Shown here in pieces: positions 1 through 7,396 of a DNA stretch of 8,967 bases. Location: positions 1 to 8,967 of the forward strand of contig JANPLD010000062.1 of the NCBI GenBank assembly GCA_031426355.1, in the 5' to 3' direction. How positions within the stretch are numbered: position 1 is the stretch's first letter; each line of letters starts with the position of its first letter. Both the position numbers and the translations under genes were made by a program. Below the pieces are notes generated by a model. The model was not told the origin of the DNA and searched no databases. It saw nothing but the letters and a program-made list of their open reading frames with translations. The DNA comes from JANPLD01 sp031426355. Its GTDB lineage: Bacteria; Pseudomonadota; Alphaproteobacteria; Rickettsiales; UBA8987.

Positions 1-135
1 CGCTCCTATGCCCCTTTCCTGCGCGGCGCCGTATCCAAGCAAGCTGGCACCGCCAACAATTGCCACGGGGATACATGCTGAGCTCAGCAAAGAAGTTAAA
101 ATAACTGAAGATAATATAATAGATCTTTTAATCAC
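1..135 (-). CDS. dolP: DolP/YraP-like BON-domain outer-membrane lipoprotein, N-terminal part only (continues beyond the left edge)
   Basis: Only the first 45 codons are in the window. The GTG start (133-135) overlaps the yraN stop as GTGA, a classic translational-coupling junction. The peptide begins with basic residues (K3, R4), then a hydrophobic stretch, then LSSAC with Cys21 as a probable lipidated cysteine. The lipobox is imperfect because Ser, not Leu, is at -3. The residues after Cys21 (IPVAIVGGASLLGYGAAQER) have the Gly/Ala-rich pattern of mature DolP/YraP proteins, ahead of the BON domains that would lie outside the window. DolP is an outer-membrane lipoprotein involved in envelope integrity. 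The location next to yraN matches the yraN-dolP neighbourhood of many Proteobacteria. The BON domains themselves are not visible, so the family call rests on the N-terminus and context. Confidence 0.62.
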   Translation of the reverse strand, partial: MIKRSIILSSVILTSLLSSACIPVAIVGGASLLGYGAAQERGIGA

Positions 136-533
136 GAATAAAATTCCCAAGAGTTTTCTGTATGCTCAATAGCTAGCGCAGAACGAAAAATTATCAAGTC
201 AATACGGTAATTATATTCTGCAAACTGCCTATTTTTTGCAATGTAATGCCGGGCAGCATCACTGATCCTCTTCATCTGATTCTTTGATACTACTTCACTG
301 ATGTTTTTATCAGCGCGTGCTTTAACTTCCAAAAAGACAATGTTACCTTTTTTCGCTGCAATGATATCAACTTCGCCGACAGAGGTTTTATATCTTCTCT
401 CGCAGATTTTATAACCTTTCAAAGTTAGATATATACAGACAATAACCTCTGCAAATAAACCAAATTTATGAGAATGAAGTTTAAACTTATTCTTCTCTCG
501 GAATGATTTTTCTGATCTCTCTTTCAACAACAT
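132..533 (-). CDS. yraN: YraN family protein (UPF0102), PD-(D/E)XK nuclease-like fold
   Basis: The protein has about 133 residues, close to the family's usual 115-130 plus a short N-terminal tail. Numbering from the longest reading (TTG at 542), it shows G28..E32, then GEVDIIA (56-62), FLEVKAR (70-76), the K91 region and RIDLIIF (113-119). These are the conserved blocks of YraN, and E32, D59 and E72-x-K74 fit a restriction-endonuclease-like active site. The biochemical function of the family is not firmly established. The start is uncertain: no ATG, GTG or TTG lies between the end of popZ and the conserved G28, so translation must start inside popZ. Candidates are ATG 531-533, GTG 534-536, TTG 540-542 and a TTG pair just downstream. 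A GGAG at 547-550 is 13, 10 and 4 nt from the first three. The stop overlaps the GTG start of the downstream lipoprotein gene. Confidence 0.88.
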   Translation of the reverse strand: MLLKERSEKSFREKNKFKLHSHKFGLFAEVIVCIYLTLKGYKICERRYKTSVGEVDIIAAKKGNIVFLEVKARADKNISEVVSKNQMKRISDAARHYIAKNRQFAEYNYRIDLIIFRSALAIEHTENSWEFYS

Positions 534-1386
534 CACGGACAATTATCTCCAGATTAGTATCTAACCACTGTTTGAGTAAGGGTTTTAAAGTTTCAGAAAC
601 CAAATCCTCTACCGTGAAGCCACCCCGGAATTCAGGTGAATCCACTTTCGGGCGCTGGATATTATGCATAAGCTCTTTGATAGCCTGCGATGATATATCT
701 GCCTTTTCTTTTGAAAGTAAACTTTCTTTGCGCTTAGGTTGGTTTTCTTCCGCCATAATTTGATCTTGCTTTACAGGTACTTGGTTTTCATTCAGAGTAA
801 CAACCTCTTCAACCGGCGCAACAAATTCCTGAACTTCCAATGCAGGTTCCGCTAAAATTTCTTCAGGTTGTTGATTTATTGGTTCTTCAACCACTACTTC
901 TTCTGGAATTATTTCTTCCTGAATTACTGTTTCAACATAAGTTTCTTTAGGTTCTGTAACTTCTGCTTTTGGTATGAAACTTCTTTTGATCTCTTCAAGA
1001 ACATCATGCTGTGTTTTATCTTCCTCAGATAGAATTTCCTCAGATGAGATCTGTTCTGCAGTATCGGAAAGTTCTGAATCAATTTCCGCAAGAACATCAA
1101 CAAATTTGTCTTCTTCAGATTGTGATTCTTCACCAAATATCGGCGCATCTGCTTCGGAAATTATTTTTTCTTCATCAATATTTTCAAATGACGAGATATC
1201 TTGTTCAGTTTTTGTTTCAACTATTTCCGTAAGCTCAAGGATATCACTATCATCGTCACTTACATCAGAAGTAATTTCTCCACCACCTGATACTATGGAT
1301 TTTATTTCACTAAGAATGGATTCAACTGATTCTTCCTGAACCAGCTCTTCAACTTTTTCTTTTTTCTTTCTTTTTAGAAATGACAT
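487..1386 (-). CDS. popZ: PopZ-family (DUF2497) polar organising protein
   Basis: A 299-residue protein with the three-part PopZ layout. A short N-terminal helix follows a basic start (ESVESILSEIKSIVSGG, about 19-35) and corresponds to the conserved client-binding segment. A long, strongly acidic, proline-containing, probably disordered middle runs from about 36 to 220. The conserved C-terminal oligomerisation region is at about 258-296, with VEDLVSETLKPLLKQWLD followed by a helix rich in V, E and R. In Caulobacter, PopZ forms a polar matrix that tethers the ParB-parS centromere complex and recruits cell-cycle regulators; the same role is inferred here. The acidic middle is longer than in Caulobacter PopZ (about 177 aa in total) and contains further copies of the helix-like motif (see findings). 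No clear Shine-Dalgarno precedes the ATG. The 3' end overlaps yraN, and tolC lies 79 nt upstream in the same direction, a common alphaproteobacterial neighbour. Confidence 0.87.
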   Translation of the reverse strand: MSFLKRKKKEKVEELVQEESVESILSEIKSIVSGGGEITSDVSDDDSDILELTEIVETKTEQDISSFENIDEEKIISEADAPIFGEESQSEEDKFVDVLAEIDSELSDTAEQISSEEILSEEDKTQHDVLEEIKRSFIPKAEVTEPKETYVETVIQEEIIPEEVVVEEPINQQPEEILAEPALEVQEFVAPVEEVVTLNENQVPVKQDQIMAEENQPKRKESLLSKEKADISSQAIKELMHNIQRPKVDSPEFRGGFTVEDLVSETLKPLLKQWLDTNLEIIVRDVVEREIRKIIPREE

Positions 1387-1465
1387 AAAAATAATTTGTT
1401 CGGAAACAGATTATTTTCTTTTTATTTTTTAGCAATGAAAAAGAAATATTTAGAAGCTTATAATT
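1387..1465 (-). other. AT-rich tolC-popZ spacer
   Basis: This 79-nt spacer is almost entirely A and T, with no obvious stem-loop followed by a T-run and no Shine-Dalgarno next to the popZ ATG. A TTGCTA-N16-TAATCT pair on the minus strand could be a weak promoter for popZ, but in such AT-rich DNA it is not convincing. I see no gene in it. Confidence 0.4.
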
Positions 1466-4183
1466 TTAGAAACCAATGAATTTAAATTTAGTATTATTAT
1501 AATGTTCTACCGGATCATAATCTTTTACAGGAAGGCCAAGATCAGATGGGCTTAACTGCCCAACTGCAGCTTTCAGATTATACATCGCAAGAACACTATC
1601 ACGAATAGCGCGTGCGTGCGAAACTTCAGCGCTGAACATTTCTCTCTGCGCATCAAGTATCTCAAATATTGCACGTTGTCCTTCCCTTTGCTCTTCCTTT
1701 ACGCCGTCAAGAGCATATTGCGCTGCCAGCAATGCAGCTTTTGTCGCTTCAATATTTAAACTTGCTGAAGCTAGTGCCTGCCAAGCTTGTATCACCCTGT
1801 CACGTGTCCTGAGAATTGTTGTCTGATATTCGAACTCACTCTGATTTCTTCTTCCTTTTGCTTCACGCGTTCTTGAATAAGTTATACCAGAATCGTAGAT
1901 AGGAACTCTCACATTTAATCCAAGCGCCTGTTGGTCATTATTGAATAAGCTTGTACCGGAAACTGATTCCCTTTGTGAAACAGAACCTGTTAGATCTACT
2001 TGCGGATACAACTGTGATCTCTGAACTTCTATTTCATTGTCTCTCTGGTTTTTCGCATAAAGATCTTTCTGGATATCAGGATTATTTCTTATTGCCGTAG
2101 TTAATGCTTCATCAAGGTTTTTTGGAAGTGGAGGAAGATTAACCGGCATGGTAATATTATCAGGAGCATCAGAAAGGAATATTCTTCTAAAAACAGATTT
2201 TGAATTTATAAAATCATTCTCAGAAGAGACCCTGTTAGAAACAGCATTTGCAAGCCTTGATTCTGATTGAGCAACGTCTGTTCTGGTAGTATCACCGATG
2301 GCAAACCTCTGCCTTGTAGATTCAAGATTGTCAGTTAAGGATGATTCGTTTTTTTGGGAAAGGCTGAAAACTTTTCTGCTAAAAATAAGATTCACATAAG
2401 CTTCAACTGCTTCTCTTAAAAAATTCTGCTCCTCAGATTTTAATTCATACCTTGCAGACACTATTCTGTCTTCCGCAGCTTTTACCTGATAATAAGTTTC
2501 CCCGCCGCCAAAGATACTCTGGTTAACTTCAAGTGATTGTGAATCAGGATAAAAATCTTCATCATTACCGCTACCGGAACCGGATTTTGTAATAGAATTA
2601 TTCAGGTTTATATCGAGCCTTGGCAAAAAACCTGAAAGCGCTTGTGGCATTCCTTCATCAGCGGCTTTTATAGCTTCACGAAGTGAAGTTAATTGAGGGT
2701 TTTTAGAATAAGCCTGAGCGAGGAACTGCTCCATATTATAGCCGGAACCATTATAACCTGTATTCATGAAACCTGTTTGGGTTGGTGCAGGTGCTCTGGT
2801 AACTGCACTTGGAGCAACAGCAACAGGCGCAAAATTAGGAACAGGAGTTAATTCTACAGGTCTAGCAACCTGTTTTGGCTGTGCAGGAACTTCTTTATTT
2901 GCAGGTCTTTTAACTGGCGGTATCAATCCCCTTGCATCAGATAGATTCTCAGGCTGGGATATTGCATCAACATTTGCCTGCGGAAGGGTTTTCATATCTT
3001 CTTCAAGGATGGGCTGCTGGGATTCAGTTCTTACGCTTACAGGTTTTACTGATACCGAAGCATTATTATTTACTGAATTATTTGTTACAGGCGAAGTTGC
3101 GCGCCACTGGTTTGTTGCCCTGAATGGTTGAACTTCACTTGGAAGCTGAACTTGGTTTGACTGAACTGATCTTGATTGAACTTGATTTTGATTTTGCCCG
3201 TTATTTAACGGCTGAATTTTATTTGAAGCAACAGGCCTTCTTAAAAAAGTAGGGATATTTGATTCGTCCTGAATTATTGGTCTTTTAACCTGAGTGGTTT
3301 TTGTCTGTGGCGATCTTACTAGGGCGTTAGCTGCGCCAGCAGCTTTTGCAGCTTTTACCAGCGGGTCTTCATCATAACTATTATAAACCTGAGCTATTAC
3401 AAAAGATTCATCATTTGAAGCAACTTCAAATGACCTGATATCATCTAGAGGGTTTTGGTAATTATTATCCGCTAATTTCTGGAAATGATGTTTGATCCTT
3501 TCGATTTGAAGACTAGAGGATTCAGATTTTTTTTTTGTTTCCGTTTTACTTTCCGGGGTTTTCTCTAACTCTTCAGGACTTAATATCGTGACCCCTTCAC
3601 TATCGGGGTTAGCTAACTTGGGAATATTTGTCTCTTCAATAGATCTACCGGATGTGACTGGTGTCCATATTTTTTTACTTCCTGAGAGAACCTCTATCTC
3701 CCTGCCGTTCGCAGAAACAGTTTTTTGTTCAGTTATAACTTCTTCTCTTAGAAGTTTTGGAGCTTCTGAACGCGGGGAAAAGTCATTTACTTTTTTTTTC
3801 CTTATAAGATTTATAGGAATTTCCTGACCATAAACCGGTTTACCGTTCTCATCAAGGAAGTATGTCCTTTCAGAACTGGTATTAGGCTCATTTGATTTAT
3901 CAACTTCAAGACTACCCACCGGCATAGTTGGAGCTGCGGCACCCGGATTATATTTTACATTGCTATATATTGGCAAATGGGTAGCAGTATCGCTTTCCAT
4001 GTTGTAACTTGGAGTTGGAACATATCTCCTGGCTTCTTCAGACGAGATAGTTTCAGTTACAGGTTTATAACCAGGCTGCATTGATTTTGGCAAGCCTGCA
4101 TTCTGCGAGATCGCAGCGCCTGAAACAAGAACAACAGCCACTGAAGCAACTAAAGATAGTTTAAAAAATTTACTTTTTTTCAT
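1466..4183 (-). CDS. tolC: TolC-family outer-membrane efflux/secretion channel with a very long N-terminal extension
   Basis: Residue numbers count from the GTG at 4195. I prefer the ATG at 4181-4183 (M5) because it places MKKSKFFKL directly before a hydrophobic segment (about 12-29), giving a standard Sec signal peptide. Residues ~488-881 are a full TolC/outer-membrane factor core: MEQFLAQAYSKNP opens the first helix, with QSIFGGGE and RFAIGDTTRTDVAQSESRLA in repeat one, and LYPQVDLTGS, YDSG, REGQRAIFEILDAQRE and MYNLKAAVG in repeat two. Such proteins trimerise into a channel through the outer membrane and periplasm for type I secretion or drug efflux. The odd part is ~35-485: about 450 residues of Pro-, Gln-, Asn- and Ser-rich, probably disordered sequence before the core, which makes the protein about twice the usual 450-500 residues. 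The start overlaps the pyrC' stop by 14 nt, implying translational coupling; popZ follows. Confidence 0.9.
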   Translation of the reverse strand: MKKSKFFKLSLVASVAVVLVSGAAISQNAGLPKSMQPGYKPVTETISSEEARRYVPTPSYNMESDTATHLPIYSNVKYNPGAAAPTMPVGSLEVDKSNEPNTSSERTYFLDENGKPVYGQEIPINLIRKKKVNDFSPRSEAPKLLREEVITEQKTVSANGREIEVLSGSKKIWTPVTSGRSIEETNIPKLANPDSEGVTILSPEELEKTPESKTETKKKSESSSLQIERIKHHFQKLADNNYQNPLDDIRSFEVASNDESFVIAQVYNSYDEDPLVKAAKAAGAANALVRSPQTKTTQVKRPIIQDESNIPTFLRRPVASNKIQPLNNGQNQNQVQSRSVQSNQVQLPSEVQPFRATNQWRATSPVTNNSVNNNASVSVKPVSVRTESQQPILEEDMKTLPQANVDAISQPENLSDARGLIPPVKRPANKEVPAQPKQVARPVELTPVPNFAPVAVAPSAVTRAPAPTQTGFMNTGYNGSGYNMEQFLAQAYSKNPQLTSLREAIKAADEGMPQALSGFLPRLDINLNNSITKSGSGSGNDEDFYPDSQSLEVNQSIFGGGETYYQVKAAEDRIVSARYELKSEEQNFLREAVEAYVNLIFSRKVFSLSQKNESSLTDNLESTRQRFAIGDTTRTDVAQSESRLANAVSNRVSSENDFINSKSVFRRIFLSDAPDNITMPVNLPPLPKNLDEALTTAIRNNPDIQKDLYAKNQRDNEIEVQRSQLYPQVDLTGSVSQRESVSGTSLFNNDQQALGLNVRVPIYDSGITYSRTREAKGRRNQSEFEYQTTILRTRDRVIQAWQALASASLNIEATKAALLAAQYALDGVKEEQREGQRAIFEILDAQREMFSAEVSHARAIRDSVLAMYNLKAAVGQLSPSDLGLPVKDYDPVEHYNNTKFKFIGF

Positions 4184-5483
4184 ATACACATACACCTGAG
4201 ATAAAGGTTCTTACGACTTTCCCTTTTAGTTCCCTGCCGTCAAAAGGTGTATTCACCGCCTTGCCGGAAAAGTTCTTGGAGTCAACAACCCATGATTCTT
4301 TTATATCAAATAGAATTAAATCTGCAACTGCGCCTTTCTTAATTTTGCCTTTATTTTCTAACCCAAGGAATATGGCAGGGTTAAGGCTTATGAGCCTGAA
4401 TATCTCGGCCAAGCTGAACTTTTCGGCTGACAGCGCCGTATAAGCCGCAGAAAACAGGGTCTGTAGGCCAATTACACCAAATTCAGCTGATTGCAGGGTT
4501 TGGCGCTTCTGGTCTTCAGAACGCGGGGAATGGTCAGATGAGATAAAATCTATCACACCGCTTTTCAAAGCCTTAATCAGAGCTTTTTTATCGCCTTCCT
4601 TCCTTAAAGGCGGGTCTATCTTGGCATAAGTTCTATATCCGATAGCCATTTCATCGGTCAGGCTGATATGGTGCGGAGTGGTGTTAGCTGTAATTTTGAG
4701 GTTTTTATCCTTGGCCTTTTTAAGCGGCTCAACTGAAAGCTCAGAAGTTATATTCAGCGCGTGGTATTTTGCCTTAGTAATTTCCGCTATTGCCAGATCT
4801 CTCTCCAGCCCTATTTTTTCCGCTATTGCCGGGATTCCCTGAACACCTAACATGGTGGAGACATCCCCTTCATTAAGCACTCCATTTTCCGAGAGATATT
4901 TATCATTTGGCTGGTTAGCTATGACCAGATCAAAATTTGCGGCATATTCACAGGCTCTTTTAAATACCAGGCTGTCAGAAATATTCTTATGGCAGTCAGA
5001 TACACCTTTCACACCAGCTTTTTTAAGCAGGCCCATCTCGCTCAATTCCCTGCCCTCAATAGCTTTAGTGGCAGAACCAAAAACAGTTATATTACAAAGT
5101 GATTTTTCAATTGCTCGATTCTTTATAAACTCATAAAGCGCGGTAGTATCAATCGCCGGGTCGGTATCGGGCATTATATTTATGGTGGTTACACCACCTG
5201 AAATGGCAGTTTTGCTGGCAAGGTGGATATTCTCTTTATAAGACCCACCTGGTTCGCCGATATGAACCTGAGCGTCTATTATGCCCGGAGCGAGAACCAG
5301 ATTCCTGCAATCAATTACTTCAATATCCGAATCAACTTTCAGAGGTTTACTTGAAACCTCTTTTATTATGCCATTTTCTACCAGTACATCACCCTTGAAT
5401 TCCTTACCGGATTCCGGGTCAACTATCAGTGCGTTGGTGAAGAGTACTGAATTATAGTTTTTATTTATGTTTGTTTTGTTCAT
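4170..5483 (-). CDS. pyrC: Dihydroorotase-like protein PyrC', probably non-catalytic (ATCase partner)
   Basis: A 437-residue class I dihydroorotase/amidohydrolase fold protein: an N-terminal beta part (GDVLVENGIIKEV), the barrel, and the C-terminal GAVADLILFD block all align by eye with the family. Several metal ligands are substituted. The zinc HxH motif before EPG is Q72-V-H74, the later barrel His (usually in VHCED-like) is Q191 in ANQPND, and the usual HVST His is N244 in LNITS. TPHH (269-272), PPLR (291-294) and the SDHSP Asp (D317) are kept. Family knowledge: in Pseudomonas the gene after pyrB is a pseudo-dihydroorotase that does not catalyse the reaction but is needed for the ATCase holoenzyme. 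I infer the same here, with an active enzyme encoded elsewhere. It starts 2 nt after the pyrB stop, and its last codons overlap the tolC start. Confidence 0.86.
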   Translation of the reverse strand: MNKTNINKNYNSVLFTNALIVDPESGKEFKGDVLVENGIIKEVSSKPLKVDSDIEVIDCRNLVLAPGIIDAQVHIGEPGGSYKENIHLASKTAISGGVTTINIMPDTDPAIDTTALYEFIKNRAIEKSLCNITVFGSATKAIEGRELSEMGLLKKAGVKGVSDCHKNISDSLVFKRACEYAANFDLVIANQPNDKYLSENGVLNEGDVSTMLGVQGIPAIAEKIGLERDLAIAEITKAKYHALNITSELSVEPLKKAKDKNLKITANTTPHHISLTDEMAIGYRTYAKIDPPLRKEGDKKALIKALKSGVIDFISSDHSPRSEDQKRQTLQSAEFGVIGLQTLFSAAYTALSAEKFSLAEIFRLISLNPAIFLGLENKGKIKKGAVADLILFDIKESWVVDSKNFSGKAVNTPFDGRELKGKVVRTFISGVCVYEKK

Positions 5484-5485
5484 AT

Positions 5486-6418
5486 TTATTTTTTTGACAA
5501 AACCTCTAAAATTGCCTGCCTGACCGCAACACCCATCTCAACCTGATCAAGTATAAGGCTTTTATTTATATCGTCGGCTATCTCAGAATCTATCTCTAGC
5601 CCTCTATTTATCGGGCCAGGATGCATCACAAACACGCCAGGCTTAGCTTTATCAAGCTTCCTTCTATCCAGCCCGAAATAGTAGAAATATTCGCGCTCAC
5701 TTGGGAAAAACGCCCCTTTCATGCGCTCTTTCTGAAGGCGTAGCATCATTATTATGTCAGCATTTTCAACGGCCTTATCCATGTTATCGAACACTTCAAC
5801 ACCCAGCATTTCAATATCTTTGGGCATTAATGTCCTTGGCGCACAAACTCTAACTTTTGCGCCCATTTTATTGAGGAGCTGAATGTTAGAGCGTGCCACC
5901 CTACTATGCAGAACGTCGCCTGATATTGTTATTATAAGCTTATTGAATTTTCCGTGCTTCCTGCGAATGGTCAGAGCGTCCAGCAAGGCTTGGGTGGGGT
6001 GCGCATTCCAGCCATCTCCAGCGTTTATCACGCTGCAATTAAGCTTCTGTGAGAGCAGTTCCGGCGCTCCGCTTTCAGCATGCCTTATAACTATGAAGTC
6101 CGGGTGCATGGCGTTCAAAGTAAGCGCAGTATCTATCAATGTTTCCCCTTTTTTGGCAGAGGAAGTATCAGTATCCATATTAATTACATCGCAGCCGAGC
6201 CTTTTACCTGCAAGCTCAAAAGAGGTGCGTGTTCTGGTGGAATTCTCAAAGAATAAATTAATGAGCGTCTTGCCTTCAAGTAACTTGGAAGATTTTTTGC
6301 CTTTCCTGTTGATCTCAATATATTTTTCGGAGAGGTCTAAAATGTATTCTATATCCTCTTTTTTCAAGGATTTGATGTCTAAAAGATGCTGATGTGCGAA
6401 CCTATATTTCCCTGCCAT
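5486..6418 (-). CDS. pyrB: Aspartate carbamoyltransferase catalytic chain
   Basis: A 310-residue protein of normal length for a catalytic chain. It joins carbamoyl phosphate and L-aspartate to N-carbamoyl-aspartate, the committed step of de novo UMP synthesis in the cytosol. The carbamoyl-phosphate loop STRTRTSFE spans 60-68, and the mobile lysine is in SSAKKGET (near K90). HPTQALLD (140-147) follows GDGWNA. R173 lies in GDVLHSRVARS, the aspartate-loop MLRLQKERM is at 225-233, and HPGPINRGLEI (266-276) closes the active site. All expected catalytic residues appear to be present. The ATG is preceded by GAGAG and by a plausible promoter. There is no pyrI regulatory chain; instead pyrC' follows immediately, which fits a PyrB-PyrC' type ATCase. 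Confidence 0.97.
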   Translation of the reverse strand: MAGKYRFAHQHLLDIKSLKKEDIEYILDLSEKYIEINRKGKKSSKLLEGKTLINLFFENSTRTRTSFELAGKRLGCDVINMDTDTSSAKKGETLIDTALTLNAMHPDFIVIRHAESGAPELLSQKLNCSVINAGDGWNAHPTQALLDALTIRRKHGKFNKLIITISGDVLHSRVARSNIQLLNKMGAKVRVCAPRTLMPKDIEMLGVEVFDNMDKAVENADIIMMLRLQKERMKGAFFPSEREYFYYFGLDRRKLDKAKPGVFVMHPGPINRGLEIDSEIADDINKSLILDQVEMGVAVRQAILEVLSKK

Positions 6419-6438
6419 ACTCTCTCAAGATTTTGAGG

Positions 6439-6467
6439 GTTATAATATAAAGGCAGTGATATTACAA
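6439..6467 (-). promoter_or_regulatory. Putative sigma-70 promoter for the pyrB operon
   Basis: On the minus strand TTGTAA (6462-6467) and TATAAC (6439-6444) are separated by exactly 17 nt. The predicted transcript would start near 6432, leaving only about 13 nt before the pyrB ATG, which includes the GAGAG ribosome binding site. The -35 overlaps the stop codon of the upstream membrane-protein gene. The short leader leaves no room for an attenuator. The assignment is by motif only. Confidence 0.5.
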
Positions 6468-6818
6468 GCTCTTTTGTAACAAGCGTTTATTAAAAATAAG
6501 CGAATACATAGAAGCAAAACACATAACACTTGCTAATAATGCCTTGAAAAAAGCTTCCATATTTCCATTTGGAAATCTTACTATGTTATTAACAACAGTG
6601 TTAAAAAATAAAAATAATAATAAAGAAATTATTACTGCACATAGTAATTTTAAAATACGGCTTAACTTTGTGTTATTTGAAAATAAAAAATACGAAATTA
6701 AAAATGGAAAAGAAAAAATTACCCCCATAATAATTCCAAAAATTATATTAACAAAGATACTATCATCAACTTCACCAAGATTATTTGAAAAATAATAATT
6801 TAGTATACCCCCATACAA
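6462..6818 (-). CDS. Hypothetical multi-spanning membrane protein, start uncertain
   Basis: I do not recognise the family. From the TTG at 6816-6818 it has 118 residues with three strongly hydrophobic segments (about 21-46, 55-77, 88-109) separated by short polar loops and a basic C-terminus. The same frame stays open upstream to about 6881 and would add a further hydrophobic helix (VQFPRLILLFSAIVCGLYGG), implying a four-helix protein. However, no ATG, GTG or TTG precedes that helix in frame. An out-of-frame ATG at 6866-6868, just after the ahpD stop, leads to only six codons. Either the start is a rare codon such as ATT (6828-6830), the TTG is real and the first helix is lost, or a one-base frameshift separates start and body. 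It is much more AT-rich than pyrB or ahpD. The promoter for pyrB overlaps its end. Confidence 0.6.
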   Translation of the reverse strand: MYGGILNYYFSNNLGEVDDSIFVNIIFGIIMGVIFSFPFLISYFLFSNNTKLSRILKLLCAVIISLLLFLFFNTVVNNIVRFPNGNMEAFFKALLASVMCFASMYSLIFNKRLLQKSL

Positions 6819-6871
6819 TCCGCATACAATTGCAGAAAATAATAATATTAAACGCGGGAATTGAACATACC

Positions 6872-7393
6872 TTACCCAATCTCAACAGCCTGAGCAGCGG
6901 CGTTGATGATGGCGGCGATCTTTACGGAGGCTTGGACGGTCTGGTTGGTAGCGCCCTGGTTTGCTGAAGATTTAGCGTGGGAATCCATACACATTCCGCA
7001 GCCGTTTATTGAAGAGACCGCGAGGGAATATAATTCGAAATCAAGTTTTGCAATACCGTGGCTACCGATGCCTTGCATTCTTAGGCCAGCTGGCATTTTT
7101 TGGTATTCTTCATCAGATACCAAATGTGTGAAGCGGTAATAGATGTTATTCATTGCCATTAAAGTTGCGGCTGTTTTTGCGGCAGTTATTTCCGCATCAG
7201 ATATTTTACCCTGAACTTCCGCAAGGATATTTTCTATTACCGTTTTATTACGCGTTGCGTAAGCAGATGCTAATGCTATGCCGTAAGCCTGATTCTGCTC
7301 TAGCCCATTACCACCAGCGGTGATAAAAGCTAAGTTAAGGCGAATATCTTTAGCATAGTCCTGTATCTGGTTTTTTAAATTTTCAATGGTCAT
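6872..7393 (-). CDS. ahpD: AhpD-type alkylhydroperoxidase / AhpC-reducing disulfide protein
   Basis: A 173-residue, all-helical protein of the carboxymuconolactone decarboxylase/AhpD family, matching the usual AhpD length of about 175. The active-site block is E120 followed by SSINGCGMCMDSHAK, giving C132, C135 and H139. These correspond to E118, C130, C133 and H137 of Mycobacterium tuberculosis AhpD. The His between the two cysteines in that enzyme is Met134 here. In mycobacteria AhpD links dihydrolipoamide (through SucB and Lpd) to oxidised AhpC; the same electron route is inferred here from the adjacent ahpC. The ATG has no visible Shine-Dalgarno (the upstream sequence is A/T-rich), so translation may depend on coupling or on a different mechanism. 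It lies 83 nt after ahpC across a palindromic repeat. Confidence 0.93.
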   Translation of the reverse strand: MTIENLKNQIQDYAKDIRLNLAFITAGGNGLEQNQAYGIALASAYATRNKTVIENILAEVQGKISDAEITAAKTAATLMAMNNIYYRFTHLVSDEEYQKMPAGLRMQGIGSHGIAKLDFELYSLAVSSINGCGMCMDSHAKSSANQGATNQTVQASVKIAAIINAAAQAVEIG

Positions 7394-7396
7394 AAA

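Noticed and set aside
974..1339. 121-codon open frame on the plus strand opposite popZ, rich in Ser
   Set aside because: It is the antisense image of the Glu/Asp-rich popZ linker; there is no ribosome binding site or recognisable domain. The same applies to the smaller frames at 924-1148 and 1011-1232.
2766..3131. Plus-strand open frame opposite the tolC extension
   Set aside because: Antisense shadow of a low-complexity coding region, with no supporting start signal or protein family features.
3769..4533. Shared 12-mer GAACGCGGGGAA in tolC (near 3769) and pyrC' (near 4519)
   Set aside because: Both copies encode the same short peptide SPRSE in frame, and flanking bases differ; coincidence or codon preference explains it better than a DNA element.
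6419..6439. Small hairpin CTCAA-GATT-TTGAG just before pyrB as an attenuator or PyrR-type control
   Set aside because: The stem is only five pairs, there is no T-run, and it overlaps the ribosome binding site and the predicted start of transcription, leaving no room for attenuation.
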